Origin: Terriglobus sp. TAA 43
Lineage (GTDB): Bacteria; Acidobacteriota; Terriglobia; Terriglobales; Acidobacteriaceae
Direction: 5' to 3'
Assembly: GCF_000800015.1 (NCBI RefSeq)
Contig: NZ_JUGR01000001.1
Span: 186,001-250,000 of the forward strand
DNA: 64,000 bases
Shown piece by piece: positions 45,885 through 54,621 of the stretch; the stretch's first letter is position 1; every line of letters begins with the position of its first letter. The notes under the pieces were generated by a model. The model was not told the origin of the DNA and searched no databases. It was given only the letters and a program-made list of their open reading frames with translations. The position numbers and the translations under genes were made by a program.

Positions 45885-45916
45885 AATCGCCACTCCGCAC
45901 AGACAGAGTGGCGATT
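45885..45916 (-). terminator. Terminator-like hairpin between convergent genes
   Basis: An 11-base-pair stem (45885-45895 with 45906-45916) and 10-base loop lies between two converging genes. Read on the minus strand it is followed by TTTCTTTCC, so it best serves the hydrolase gene. Confidence 0.55.
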
Positions 45917-45940
45917 GCGACTGAGCGTGCAGCAAGCTGC

Positions 45941-47176
45941 TCACACGTCCGCAAACGTTTCATCCAGCCAATCGTAAATACGTGCAAACGCCATGCGATG
46001 CGCGCCCACCTGGCAATGCGCTCCAGCGCCTTCTTCTGCGGTAAAGCGCACAAACGTCTTCGGGCAGGTCAGGTGGTTGTAAAGGGCCTGCGGTTGACCT
46101 TTGAAGAAAAGATCGTCTTCTGCCTCCAAAACCAACGTGGGACAGGCGATCTGCTCGGCGATTCCGTTTCGAAGGTGGTACTCCAGACTGGCCGCAATGT
46201 ACGCACGCGGTGACTTTGTGCCGGTCACGAACATGCCGTGCTCCAGCGCCCACGCCGCCACGGGAGACGACTTCTTTTCTTCTTCCAGCTTTGCATCCAA
46301 CTCCGGAGCTTCCGGTGCGCGGACCATGGACTCGATCACGGGAAGTTGTTCTGGCGATACATTGCTGCCAAGATTTGCAATCCCATAGTCATAGACGCCG
46401 TCATTGGCCACCAGGGCCGCAATCCGCTTCTCAAAAGCCGCCGCCCGCGGTGCCAGATAGCCTCCCAGGCTGATGCCCATCAAAGCAATCTTGTCTGGAT
46501 CAACTCCGGGCAGCGTCAATGCAAAATCCACCACCGGCGTTACCACCTTTTCCCAGTCCGGTCGGAACGGAAGCCGTTCGCGATGAATGGGGCCATACTG
46601 TCCCGGACCATCAAACGTCAGAACGTTATAGCCGCGCTCCAGGCCCGCGATTGCGCCTTCGCCATGCAACTCCTCGGCAGAGCCATCGAAACCGGAATGA
46701 ATGATGAACAGCGGACGTTTCGTGTCGGACTCATCCACGCGGTGGTAATAGCCCGGCAACGTCGTGCCCTCATACGGAATCTCCACCGGAAGCACAGGCG
46801 GATCACACAGCGCGCAACACACCTTATACGCCGCAATGGATTTTTGATAGGAGCTGTAAATGCGCGGATCGTCCGGGTTGCCATGCAGGAAAAACTCCGC
46901 GGTGCGGAAGTAAGTTGTGGCTCGCAGATAACTATCGCGCGCGCTCACACGATGTCCTCGCTCTCTCTGCGACTCCGCTTCTGCCAGCACACGTTCTGCT
47001 GTCGCGGTCCACTCTGTATACCAGCCATCCGGATCGCCAGAAGTAATGCGATTGACCGTAGCCATCACTTCGCCAAACTCTGAAGCGCCATAACTCGCTG
47101 CACCAAAGGCGCGCTTTGTTTCAAACCAGTACTGCACATTGTCAGGGAAGAAGGGAAAGCGTCCCGCTTTCAACAT
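45941..47176 (-). CDS. Alpha/beta hydrolase (FrsA/DUF1100-like esterase family)
   Basis: A 411-residue cytosolic hydrolase. An N-terminal helical part (~1-130) precedes an alpha/beta-hydrolase core with nucleophile elbow GISLGG and a late histidine in GAGAHCQ; the acid is likely in LVLEAEDDLFF. This plan matches the family with 2,6-dihydroxypseudooxynicotine hydrolase and related C-C or ester hydrolases. The ATG at 47176 has AAAGGAAA upstream; the longer reading to 47272 overlaps the membrane-protein gene. The true substrate is unknown. Confidence 0.8.
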   Translation of the reverse strand: MLKAGRFPFFPDNVQYWFETKRAFGAASYGASEFGEVMATVNRITSGDPDGWYTEWTATAERVLAEAESQRERGHRVSARDSYLRATTYFRTAEFFLHGNPDDPRIYSSYQKSIAAYKVCCALCDPPVLPVEIPYEGTTLPGYYHRVDESDTKRPLFIIHSGFDGSAEELHGEGAIAGLERGYNVLTFDGPGQYGPIHRERLPFRPDWEKVVTPVVDFALTLPGVDPDKIALMGISLGGYLAPRAAAFEKRIAALVANDGVYDYGIANLGSNVSPEQLPVIESMVRAPEAPELDAKLEEEKKSSPVAAWALEHGMFVTGTKSPRAYIAASLEYHLRNGIAEQIACPTLVLEAEDDLFFKGQPQALYNHLTCPKTFVRFTAEEGAGAHCQVGAHRMAFARIYDWLDETFADV

Positions 47177-47201
47177 AAGTAATTTCCTTTTCGTGTCTTT
47201 G

Positions 47202-47744
47202 TTAAGCGTGTGCCTTGCTGACGTGATCTGGATACCACTTCGTGAAACTGAATGCCGCAACCAGCGAAACAATAATCATTCTGCGCGACAACGTTGAATA
47301 ATCCGGATTGGAGTGCGCCAACATATCGAATGCCGCAATGGTCGCCATAGCCACAGTCCATACGGCGGTCAGGATGTAATTCGTGCGAATAAATACGGGT
47401 GATGTATGCAGCGACTCCGGAACCTCTTCACGCGCATACTGCAACGTGAATGGCAGCTTGATGAGCAGGGAAATCAGCATGATCAAAAACAATCCCGTAT
47501 CCACTACGGCTCTGACTCCCATAATGTCCCAGGTCCGATGCACCAGTGTTGTGTAGCATGCCAACCCCGCAAACAAAATTAAGGTGCCACAATCCAGCAC
47601 CTTCAATGAACGCCCCAGTTTCAATTCGCGCAGTATCAACACAACGGACACCGCTGCAGCGGCCCATAGTGCCACCGCGGCACTCGTAAAGCGACTCAAC
47701 ACTGCAAATGCAATAAACGGCGATAAGCCAAGCAAAATTCCCAT
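47202..47744 (-). CDS. Small integral membrane protein
   Basis: A 180-residue protein with five to six hydrophobic helices (from GILLGLSPFIAFAVLSRF to the last segment at IIVSLVAAFSF) and short loops; no catalytic motif. It lies in a leftward set with the DUF4410 gene upstream (15 bases) and the hydrolase gene downstream (25 bases), so it is probably co-transcribed with both. Function unknown. Confidence 0.7.
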   Translation of the reverse strand: MGILLGLSPFIAFAVLSRFTSAAVALWAAAAVSVVLILRELKLGRSLKVLDCGTLILFAGLACYTTLVHRTWDIMGVRAVVDTGLFLIMLISLLIKLPFTLQYAREEVPESLHTSPVFIRTNYILTAVWTVAMATIAAFDMLAHSNPDYSTLSRRMIIVSLVAAFSFTKWYPDHVSKAHA

Positions 47745-47759
47745 CGTGCTTTACCTTTC

Positions 47760-48569
47760 TTACTTCGTCGGTTGCGTTGGAGTTTGCGGCTTATCACTAC
47801 TCGGTTGAGAAGCAATCCATCCCTGCGCCGTCATGATCGTGTTCATCTCTTTCGCAACAGCATTGGCAATGCGTGCGGTATCGCCTTCCACGCTTGATTT
47901 GCCATCCGTTGCGGCGCCGGCCGCAGCACTTGTTGCCACGGAGCCAACGCCCATCGTCTCCACGGCCCCGGGCTTCTTTCCGCTTGCCGCATCCACTTTG
48001 AATTCGCTCAGCAGAATCGGTCCGTTATCTGTCAGCAGAGAGATCACCACATGCGCCTGCACATCACTCGCGCCGCGTCCCAGCCCAATCATCATGCGCG
48101 TCGTCTTGTTGCCCTGCTTGATGGTGGTGAAATTCCCCCGCACAATCAGTGTGCCTGCGGGCTCCTCTGGGTTCGCTCCAAGTGCCGATGCCGTCGATGG
48201 AATCGAAGTCTTCTTCAGATCGTTGAGCAGTGTTTTAGAAAAGGCAGCCTGAACCTTTCTCGCAATCGCAGGAGGATCTTCCTCCTGTCCTGCATCCCCT
48301 TTCATACGCGCAATCGGACTGTTGGAAAGAATGTGTGACGCGGGCGAATGATCCACGGTGATGATCTCGCTCGGCACATCGAAATCATGGACAACAATTT
48401 TCGCTGGCACGGTGAGTTTGGCTTCGCCTTTGTATCCAGCGATCACGGTAACTTTCGTATCGCCCACAAGCAGCTTTTCAGCCTTATTCTGCGCAATCGC
48501 AACACCGCAAAAGAGCATCGCGAACACAAATGCCGAAGCCGCATACCTGCGTGCAACATGTTCCGCCAT
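47760..48569 (-). CDS. DUF4410-family exported protein
   Basis: A 269-residue exported protein of the DUF4410 type. After a signal peptide (FVFAMLFCGVAIAQ) the mature part has VVHDFDVPS and the family's GTLIVRGNFTTI and LGRGASDVQAHV segments. The ATG at 48569 has GGAG seven bases upstream and starts close to the signal peptide; the longer reading to 48599 adds ten polar residues. It is the first gene of a leftward set. Function is unknown; a periplasmic or outer-membrane role is inferred. Confidence 0.75.
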   Translation of the reverse strand: MAEHVARRYAASAFVFAMLFCGVAIAQNKAEKLLVGDTKVTVIAGYKGEAKLTVPAKIVVHDFDVPSEIITVDHSPASHILSNSPIARMKGDAGQEEDPPAIARKVQAAFSKTLLNDLKKTSIPSTASALGANPEEPAGTLIVRGNFTTIKQGNKTTRMMIGLGRGASDVQAHVVISLLTDNGPILLSEFKVDAASGKKPGAVETMGVGSVATSAAAGAATDGKSSVEGDTARIANAVAKEMNTIMTAQGWIASQPSSDKPQTPTQPTK

Positions 48570-48828
48570 ACTTCGGTCTCCTTGTCCAACTGGACTCAAA
48601 GTTCAAAAGACAGCCGAATACTGAATCACGAATGGCGTCATCATAACCTCTCTGCCACGCGCCATTTGATTTACTTTTCGCAAAGGTCACACGACCCTTA
48701 CAGGTGTTTTTTGCGGGCATTCACTTTGCAGTTCATCGGTCCCCGATCGAACAACAAATCACGAATGTTTCGTCGTGAAAGATTTTTATGGCCTGTGTTG
48801 CCGCGGAGCCGGTAACATTCCTTCAAAC

Positions 48829-50097
48829 ATGGCCTCCGGAATTGTGCATCAGTGGCGTGCGCTCACGTCGCCGCAGAAGAATGCTTTCATCGCTTGCTTC
48901 CTTGGTTGGGCGCTGGACGCTTTTGATTTCTTCATCCTCACTTACTGCATCACCGCCATCGCGGGTGACTTCCACACCACTGTCGAGACCGTGACGGAAG
49001 CCCTCTTCTGGACGTTGGTCATGCGCCCGGTCGGCGCATTGATCTTCGGCGCCATGGCAGAAAAGTTTGGTCGACGTCCCACGCTGATGATCAACATCAT
49101 CAGCTTCTGCGTCTTTGAAGTAGCCTCTGGCCTCGCACCGACACTGGGCTGGCTGCTCGTCTTCCGCGCTCTCTTCGGTATCGCGATGGGTGGCGAATGG
49201 GGCGTAGGTGCGGCACTCGCCTTTGAAACGCTGCCAGAAAAAGGCCGCGGCTTCTTCTCGGGGCTGTTGCAGGAAGGCTACGTCGTCGGCAACCTTCTCG
49301 CGGCAACCGTGTACGGTCTCGTCTTCCCGCATCTCCACGGCACCGGCATGCTGGTCAACTGGCGCGTCATGTTCTTCATCGGCGCTCTGCCGTCGATCCT
49401 CGTCTTCTACATCCGCAGCAAGGTCGAAGAGTCACCTGCCTATCGCAGTGGCCAGGCAAAAGCCGTCAAGCCCACCATCCACCTCGGCGACATCGCACAC
49501 TACCTGCCCACGTTCCTTTTCCTCGTCCTTCTCATGACGGCCTTCACCTCCTTCAGCCACGGCACGCAGGATCTGTATCCCACCTTCCTGCAGAAGGCAA
49601 AGGGCTTCGCCCCGGCACGCGTCGGATGGGTCAGTGATGTGGGCCACATCGGCGCGCTGCTCGGCGGCATCACCTTCGGTACCTTGTCCGAGCGTTGGGG
49701 CCGACGCCGTTCCATCGTCATCGCATCGCTCCTCGCCATCCCCATGATTTACATCTGGGCATTCACCCGCGAAGCCATGATCGTAGCCGTCGGTGGCTTC
49801 CTGATGCAGTTCATGGTGCAGGGTGCCTGGGGCATCGTCCCGGCGCACCTCAACGAACTGTCGCCCGCGGCCGTTCGTGCCACTTTCCCCGGCCTCGCCT
49901 ACCAGCTCGGCAACCTGCTCTCGTCGCGTAACGCCAAGTTCCAAACCGCCCTGGCGCGCAAGTACTTCCACGGCGACCTGACACCTGTCCTCGCCTGGAC
50001 GGTAGCCATCGTCGCAGTGGCCGTCGCGCTCCTAGCGGGTCTGGGCAGGGAAGCCAAGGGCCAGAGCATGTCTTCCGTGGAGGACATACCCGCCTAA
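48829..50097 (+). CDS. MFS transporter (sialate/carboxylate, SHS-family like)
   Basis: A 422-residue major facilitator with 12 predicted helices. The first helix has WALDAFDFFILTYC, the characteristic SHS/NanT family start with two acidic residues, and the loop between helices 2 and 3 reads GAMAEKFGRRPTLM (motif A type). Family members import sialate, lactate or other carboxylates by proton symport. The ATG at 48829 is preferred to a GTG at 48775, which would add 18 residues before the helix. No catabolic partner lies next to it. Confidence 0.85.
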   Translation: MASGIVHQWRALTSPQKNAFIACFLGWALDAFDFFILTYCITAIAGDFHTTVETVTEALFWTLVMRPVGALIFGAMAEKFGRRPTLMINIISFCVFEVASGLAPTLGWLLVFRALFGIAMGGEWGVGAALAFETLPEKGRGFFSGLLQEGYVVGNLLAATVYGLVFPHLHGTGMLVNWRVMFFIGALPSILVFYIRSKVEESPAYRSGQAKAVKPTIHLGDIAHYLPTFLFLVLLMTAFTSFSHGTQDLYPTFLQKAKGFAPARVGWVSDVGHIGALLGGITFGTLSERWGRRRSIVIASLLAIPMIYIWAFTREAMIVAVGGFLMQFMVQGAWGIVPAHLNELSPAAVRATFPGLAYQLGNLLSSRNAKFQTALARKYFHGDLTPVLAWTVAIVAVAVALLAGLGREAKGQSMSSVEDIPA

Positions 50098-50282
50098 GCG
50101 CGCCCGGAAGTCGTCATTCTGTGTCAAAACAAGAATCCGGTTGCCCCCGTATGTCATCAACCAAACAACGCGACTGGTCTGACCACTCAAAACCGTAATC
50201 TCAACTTTTAGCCCATTTTCTGAAAACAGTTGGCGGAAAAATCAATTTTCCGCGACAATAGAGCATAGGGAACCCCTAGCCA

Positions 50283-50972
50283 ATGCCACGCATCCATTTC
50301 CAGCAACAACTCGCCATGCTCAAAGACAAGCTGCTTGCAATGGCAGCGCTGTCGCAGCAGGCGCTGGAACTGTCCGTGGAGGCCTATCTCCAACGCGATG
50401 CGGGCCTTTGCATCCACGTTTCTGACATCGAGCAGGCCATCAATGCCGCCGAGCGTGGCGTCGACGAAATGGCCTACGAACTCCTCGCCAAGGAACAGCC
50501 CATGGCAATGGACCTCCGTTTCCTCATGGCCGTCATCAAAATTAATGGCGACTTGGAACGAGTAGGCGATCAGGCCGCCGCAATCGTCAAACGTTGTGCA
50601 GAGCTGCAGAAGACGAACCCTGACGCGGGCCCCGAAAACCTTCCCGGCCACCTTGCAGCAATGGGCGCGCTCTCTGTCAAAATGATTCGCCGCGCCATCC
50701 GTTCCTTGCTCGAAGGCGATCCCGTCCTCGCAGAGAGAGTCCTCGCCATGGACGACGAGATGGATCGCCTCAATCACGAAACGCAAGCCGCCCTACGCGA
50801 TGAGATGGCCCGCCGCCCCGAGATAACGGAAAACGCGCTCAACTCCATCATCGTGGCGCGCAATCTCGAACGCAGCGCCGACCACGCCACCAACATCGCA
50901 GAAGACGTCATTTTTTGGGTGCGCGGTTCTGACGTGCGCCACAACGATCTTGCCGCAGCCGCGGCGCAGTAG
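50283..50972 (+). CDS. phoU: Phosphate-uptake regulator PhoU
   Basis: A 229-residue cytosolic protein made of two three-helix bundles, each with a conserved metal-binding helix: LRFLMAVIKINGDLERVGDQ and its repeat IIVARNLERSADHATNIAED. It negatively regulates the Pst transporter and PhoR in other bacteria. No pst, phoB or phoR gene is in the window, and the next gene is a siroheme reductase 9 bases away, an unusual neighbour that may reflect shared transcription only. Confidence 0.95.
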   Translation: MPRIHFQQQLAMLKDKLLAMAALSQQALELSVEAYLQRDAGLCIHVSDIEQAINAAERGVDEMAYELLAKEQPMAMDLRFLMAVIKINGDLERVGDQAAAIVKRCAELQKTNPDAGPENLPGHLAAMGALSVKMIRRAIRSLLEGDPVLAERVLAMDDEMDRLNHETQAALRDEMARRPEITENALNSIIVARNLERSADHATNIAEDVIFWVRGSDVRHNDLAAAAAQ

Positions 50973-50981
50973 AAGGGAATC

Positions 50982-52733
50982 ATGGTAGACGAAGTCCAGA
51001 GCAACGCCACGCAGACCGTAACCCCAGCAAAGCCCGCCGTCGAAAAGAAAGAGACGAAGGCGCAAAAGATGGAGCGCCTCAAGGTCGAAAAGAACCCCTG
51101 GGAGCACTGGGATGAAGTCGTCGCCTTCGCCAAAGAAGGTCGTGAATCCGTTGTGCCCGACTGGGCTGGCGCTTACTTCAAGTGGTGGGGCATTTACACG
51201 CAGGGCGACGGCATCGGTGCCGTAGGCGGCGTCGGTGGCGAAGGCAAGGCCACGGAATACTTCATGATGCGCGTCGGCATCCCCAACGGCATCCTCACCA
51301 GCGAACAAACCCGCGTCCTCGCTGACCTCGCGCGTGACCACGGCCGCGACCTGGCCGACATCACCACCCGCCAGAACATCCAGTACCACTGGCTCACCAT
51401 CGAGTCGCTGCCCCTCGTCGTCGACGCTCTCTCGAAGGTCGGCCTCTCGCCCAAAGGCGCATGCGGCGACGTCGTCCGAAACGTCACCGGCTGCCCGCTC
51501 ACCGGCCTGCACAAGCACGAACTCCTTGACGCCGCACCGCTCGCGAAGAAGGTAGCTGCCTTCCTCACCGGCCACCCCGACTTTGTTAACCTGCCGCGCA
51601 AGTTCAAAATCACCGTCAGCGGTTGCCCCGAATGGTGCAACTACCCGGAGATCAACGACATCGGACTCACCGCCATCGAGCGCACCGTCAACGGTCAGCG
51701 TGAAGTCGGCTACTCCGTCCGCGTCGGCGGCGGTCTCTCCAAGGAGCCGCATCTCGCCATCCGCCTGAACGCCTTCGTCAAGCAGGATCAGGCAGAAGAC
51801 GTCTGCTACAAGATCACGGAAATCTTCCGCGACCAGCAGGGCAGCCTGCGCGAAAGCCGTACCACCGCCCGTCTGAAGTACATGTTCATGAAGGACGGCT
51901 GGACTGCCGAAACCTTCCTCGCGGAAATCGAGCGCAAGCTCGGCTACAAGCTGGACCCCGCACCCGCAGAAATCCAGCCCGACGACATCTACCGCGACCA
52001 CACGGGCGTTCTTCCGCAGAAGCAGGCAGGCCTCTCCTCGGTTGGCATCACGGTTCTCCGTGGCCGTATGGACGCCGCGCAGCTCCACGCTCTGGCCGAC
52101 CTCGCCGACGAATACGGCAACGGCGATGTGCGCCTCACGATTCAGCAGAACGCCATTATCACCAACGTGCCAAACGAAAAAGTTCAAGCACTGGTTGAGA
52201 AGATCAATGCGCTCGGACTGCACGTAGAAGCCACCAATTTCTGGCGTGGCACCGTCGCATGCACCGGCACGGAGTTCTGCAAACTCGCCATCGCAGAAAC
52301 CAAGGGCTTCTCCCGCTGGCTCGTCGACGAGATGGAGGAGCGCGTCCCCAACTTTGACCAGCAGCTCCGCATCAACGTCACCGGCTGCCCCAACAACTGC
52401 GGCCAGGCATGGATCGCTGACATCGGCCTCGAAGGCAAGAAGGTCAAGCACGAAGGCCAGATGGTCGACGCCTTCTACTTCTGCCTGGGAGGTGCCCTCG
52501 GTGAACATGCAGGCTTCGCTCGCGCCATCGGCTACCGCGCACCCGCAACGGAAGTTCCGGTCGCCATGGAGCGTCTGCTAAAGACCTACCTGAAGGACCG
52601 CACCGAAAACGAAAACCTCCGCCAGTACTTCGCCCGCTTCTCCGACGAAGAGCTTCGCGGCCAGCTCGCAGGAGCAGTCGTAGCAGCCGCTGAACGCGAC
52701 AAGCCCAGCGGCCGTCCGCCCGCAGAGATGTAA
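50982..52733 (+). CDS. Siroheme [4Fe-4S] sulfite/nitrite reductase (ferredoxin type)
   Basis: A 583-residue enzyme that reduces sulfite to sulfide or nitrite to ammonia with six electrons from ferredoxin. The cluster/siroheme ligands are two cysteine pairs: CTGTEFC and, ~39 residues on, CPNNC. The active-site segment reads NLPRKFKI with K207 and K209; sulfite reductases keep Lys at the second place, whereas plant nitrite reductases have Asn there, so sulfite is favoured. The two next genes make siroheme, its cofactor. Starts 9 bases after phoU with GAAGGGAA upstream. Confidence 0.9.
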   Translation: MVDEVQSNATQTVTPAKPAVEKKETKAQKMERLKVEKNPWEHWDEVVAFAKEGRESVVPDWAGAYFKWWGIYTQGDGIGAVGGVGGEGKATEYFMMRVGIPNGILTSEQTRVLADLARDHGRDLADITTRQNIQYHWLTIESLPLVVDALSKVGLSPKGACGDVVRNVTGCPLTGLHKHELLDAAPLAKKVAAFLTGHPDFVNLPRKFKITVSGCPEWCNYPEINDIGLTAIERTVNGQREVGYSVRVGGGLSKEPHLAIRLNAFVKQDQAEDVCYKITEIFRDQQGSLRESRTTARLKYMFMKDGWTAETFLAEIERKLGYKLDPAPAEIQPDDIYRDHTGVLPQKQAGLSSVGITVLRGRMDAAQLHALADLADEYGNGDVRLTIQQNAIITNVPNEKVQALVEKINALGLHVEATNFWRGTVACTGTEFCKLAIAETKGFSRWLVDEMEERVPNFDQQLRINVTGCPNNCGQAWIADIGLEGKKVKHEGQMVDAFYFCLGGALGEHAGFARAIGYRAPATEVPVAMERLLKTYLKDRTENENLRQYFARFSDEELRGQLAGAVVAAAERDKPSGRPPAEM

Positions 52734-52803
52734 TCAACCCTGCCGCTCCGCTCGGATGTCCATCATCCTGAGCGGAGCGCAGTAAGTCGTAAGGACCAGC
52801 CTC

Positions 52804-53457
52804 ATGTCACTCTTCCCAATCTTCCTGAAACTCACCAATCGCCCATGCCTCGTCGTCGGCGCAGGATCCATTGCGGAAGGCAAAATCCAATCCCTGCTCG
52901 ACGCCGAAGCGCAGGTCACCGTAATCGCCACGCGCGCGTCAGCCAAGGTCCAGCAACAAGCCGAAGCAGGAGAAATCACCCTCCACCTTCGCGAGTTTCA
53001 GGACAGCGATCTGGAAGACATGTACCTCGCCGTAGCCGGAACCGACGTTCCTGAAGTGAACCGCGCCGTCTTCGCCGAAGCACAGTCCCGTGGCATCCTC
53101 GTCAACGCAGTCGACGACCCACCCTACTGCGACTTCTTCTTCCCATCCGTCGTGCGCCGAGGCGACCTTCAGATCGCCATCTCCACCGCAGGCGAAAGCC
53201 CCGCGTACGCCATGCAGCTTCGCAAAGCAGTGAATGAAGCGCTGCCGCATGACATTGGCCCGTGGCTGGAAGAACTCGGTCGCCTCCGCCGCGAAGTCCT
53301 GCAGATGGAACCCCTCGGCGAACCGCGCAAACAACTCCTGCATCAGCTCGCCCAGCGCGAAGTCTGCGGAGCAGAAGCCTGCCCATCACGTCAGATTGCA
53401 AGACGGCATGCCCGCGAACACTACCCCGAGCGGAATCCTGCGGAGGTATCTCGGTGA
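52804..53457 (+). CDS. Precorrin-2 dehydrogenase / sirohydrochlorin ferrochelatase (SirC/Met8-like)
   Basis: A 217-residue protein equal to the N-terminal part of CysG. The NAD-binding motif CLVVGAGSIAEGKIQSLL is at the N-terminus; NAVDDPPYCDFFFPSVVRRGDLQIAISTAGESPA is the typical core, split here into shorter readable blocks NAVDDPPYC and ISTAGESPA. It oxidises precorrin-2 to sirohydrochlorin and may insert iron. It overlaps the SUMT gene by four bases (GTGA), so the steps of siroheme synthesis are made together for the reductase upstream. Confidence 0.93.
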   Translation: MSLFPIFLKLTNRPCLVVGAGSIAEGKIQSLLDAEAQVTVIATRASAKVQQQAEAGEITLHLREFQDSDLEDMYLAVAGTDVPEVNRAVFAEAQSRGILVNAVDDPPYCDFFFPSVVRRGDLQIAISTAGESPAYAMQLRKAVNEALPHDIGPWLEELGRLRREVLQMEPLGEPRKQLLHQLAQREVCGAEACPSRQIARRHAREHYPERNPAEVSR

Positions 53458-54263
53458 GCGCGCAAAAGGGAACGGTCTATCTCGTAGGAGCAGGCCCAGG
53501 CGACCCCGACCTGCTCACGCTCAAAGCCGCGCGCCTTCTCGCTACGGCAGACGTCGTGCTCCACGACGACCTCGTTCCCGACGCCATCGTGCAACTCGCC
53601 AACCCGCACGCGCTCATCACCAGCGTCGGCAAGCGCTGCGGACGCCCTCGCATAACGCAGTCAGGCATCCACGAACTCATGATCGATTCCGCACGCCGCA
53701 ACCTCAGTGTCGTGCGTCTCAAGAGCGGCGACCCACTCGTTTTCGGCCGTGCTGCGGAAGAACTCAACGCGCTCCGCCAAGCCAACATCCCAGCGGAAGT
53801 CATCCCCGGAGTCTCAGCAGTCTTCGCTGCAGGAGCCACGCTCCAACTTCCGCTCACAGACCGCCGCACCGCCTCCAAGCTCATCCTCATCAGCGGCTCG
53901 CACGCGGCAGACAAGACCAATCCGCTACCCATGTGGCAGGGCCCACTGCCGGAAGATGCAACGCTCGCCATCTACATGCCGGGCCGCAACCTGAAGACGC
54001 TCGCAGAAGACCTCAGCAACCACGGCGTCCCCGCAGACATGCCCTGCGTAGCCATCTCCTCCGCAGCCACACCGCAGCAATCCGCCATTGCTGCCACACT
54101 CGAAGACTTCGGCAACCTGCAACCAGGCCACGCGCCCCTGCTCATCCTCATCGGCCGAGCCATGGCGTCCATGCTCGCAGGCAAGCAAGATGAAGCAGCA
54201 AAACATCTCCTCCAAACCGCAGCGACAGGCCTTACATCGCCTTCCGAACGAAACGAGTTCTAA
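53454..54263 (+). CDS. cobA: Uroporphyrinogen-III C-methyltransferase (SUMT)
   Basis: A 269-residue SAM-dependent methyltransferase making precorrin-2. The signature VYLVGAGPGDPDLLTLKAARLL is broken into VYLVGAGPGDPD and TLKAARLL here; the later RLKSGDPLVFGR and VIPGVSAV are also diagnostic. The GTG at 53454 lies behind GGAGG and overlaps the SirC-type gene. Readings starting at 53262 run through the preceding gene and are rejected. With the two upstream genes it completes siroheme synthesis from uroporphyrinogen III. Confidence 0.94.
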   Translation: MSAQKGTVYLVGAGPGDPDLLTLKAARLLATADVVLHDDLVPDAIVQLANPHALITSVGKRCGRPRITQSGIHELMIDSARRNLSVVRLKSGDPLVFGRAAEELNALRQANIPAEVIPGVSAVFAAGATLQLPLTDRRTASKLILISGSHAADKTNPLPMWQGPLPEDATLAIYMPGRNLKTLAEDLSNHGVPADMPCVAISSAATPQQSAIAATLEDFGNLQPGHAPLLILIGRAMASMLAGKQDEAAKHLLQTAATGLTSPSERNEF

Positions 54264-54500
54264 GCGCCAAGGGCGCGACCAGATATTAGCCTAGGCCGAA
54301 GGCCTAGGTAGGGGAGCGAAGGGAAGAATGAGGGCCAACGGCCCGATCTATCTTTGTCTGTTAATCCCTGAGCTTGTGCGGAGATGCGATAACGCAATCA
54401 TTCCAAGCGATTTACCCAACAAAATTTGTTGGCACGATCCCATACGTGCAGGACTACAATAAAAACAGGGAAGATAAAGGGCCGCGCACAGCGCGGCCCT
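54264..54500. repeat. Cluster of four small hairpins in intergenic DNA
   Basis: No gene is seen here. Four compact inverted repeats with three-base loops occur: 54264-54276 (GCGCC/GGCGC), 54290-54308 (CCTAGGCC/GGCCTAGG, loop GAA), 54332-54344 (GGGCC/GGCCC) and 54478-54500 (AGGGCCGCGC/GCGCGGCCCT, loop ACA). They lie between converging gene ends and resemble a REP/BIME-type or RNA-structured element. No T-run follows any of them. Confidence 0.6.
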
Positions 54501-54513
54501 AACTCGTTTAGAA

Positions 54514-54594
54514 AGACGATTTTGCCCCTAACCCCAATGGGCAGACGATTTTAGCGCCACCCGTGCCGTAACCCCAATAGAAAGACGATTTTAG
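54514..54594. repeat. Short direct repeats (40-base period) before the fusion gene end
   Basis: TAACCCCAAT occurs at 54529-54538 and 54569-54578, exactly 40 bases apart, and each is followed by an AGACGATTTT (54543-54552 and 54583-54592); a third AGACGATTTT is at 54514-54523. A G-rich run and the palindrome GGGGTACCCC (54611-54620) follow just before the fusion-gene stop. The repeat probably belongs to a family of interspersed intergenic elements; copies elsewhere cannot be checked here. Confidence 0.6.
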
Positions 54595-54621
54595 AGAAAC
54601 AGGGGGGGAGGGGGTACCCCT

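Noticed and set aside
46238-47083. 281-codon plus-strand frame opposite the hydrolase gene
   Set aside because: The minus-strand hydrolase has a nucleophile elbow and good start; the plus-strand frame has neither motif nor ribosome site.
50793-52508. 571-codon open frame on the minus strand opposite the siroheme reductase gene
   Set aside because: It mirrors a strongly supported reductase on the plus strand; its length comes from high-GC codon bias, and its translation shows no recognisable domain.
54514-54594. Possible CRISPR array from the 40-base repeats
   Set aside because: Only two and a half copies, directly adjoining without spacers, and no cas genes in the window.
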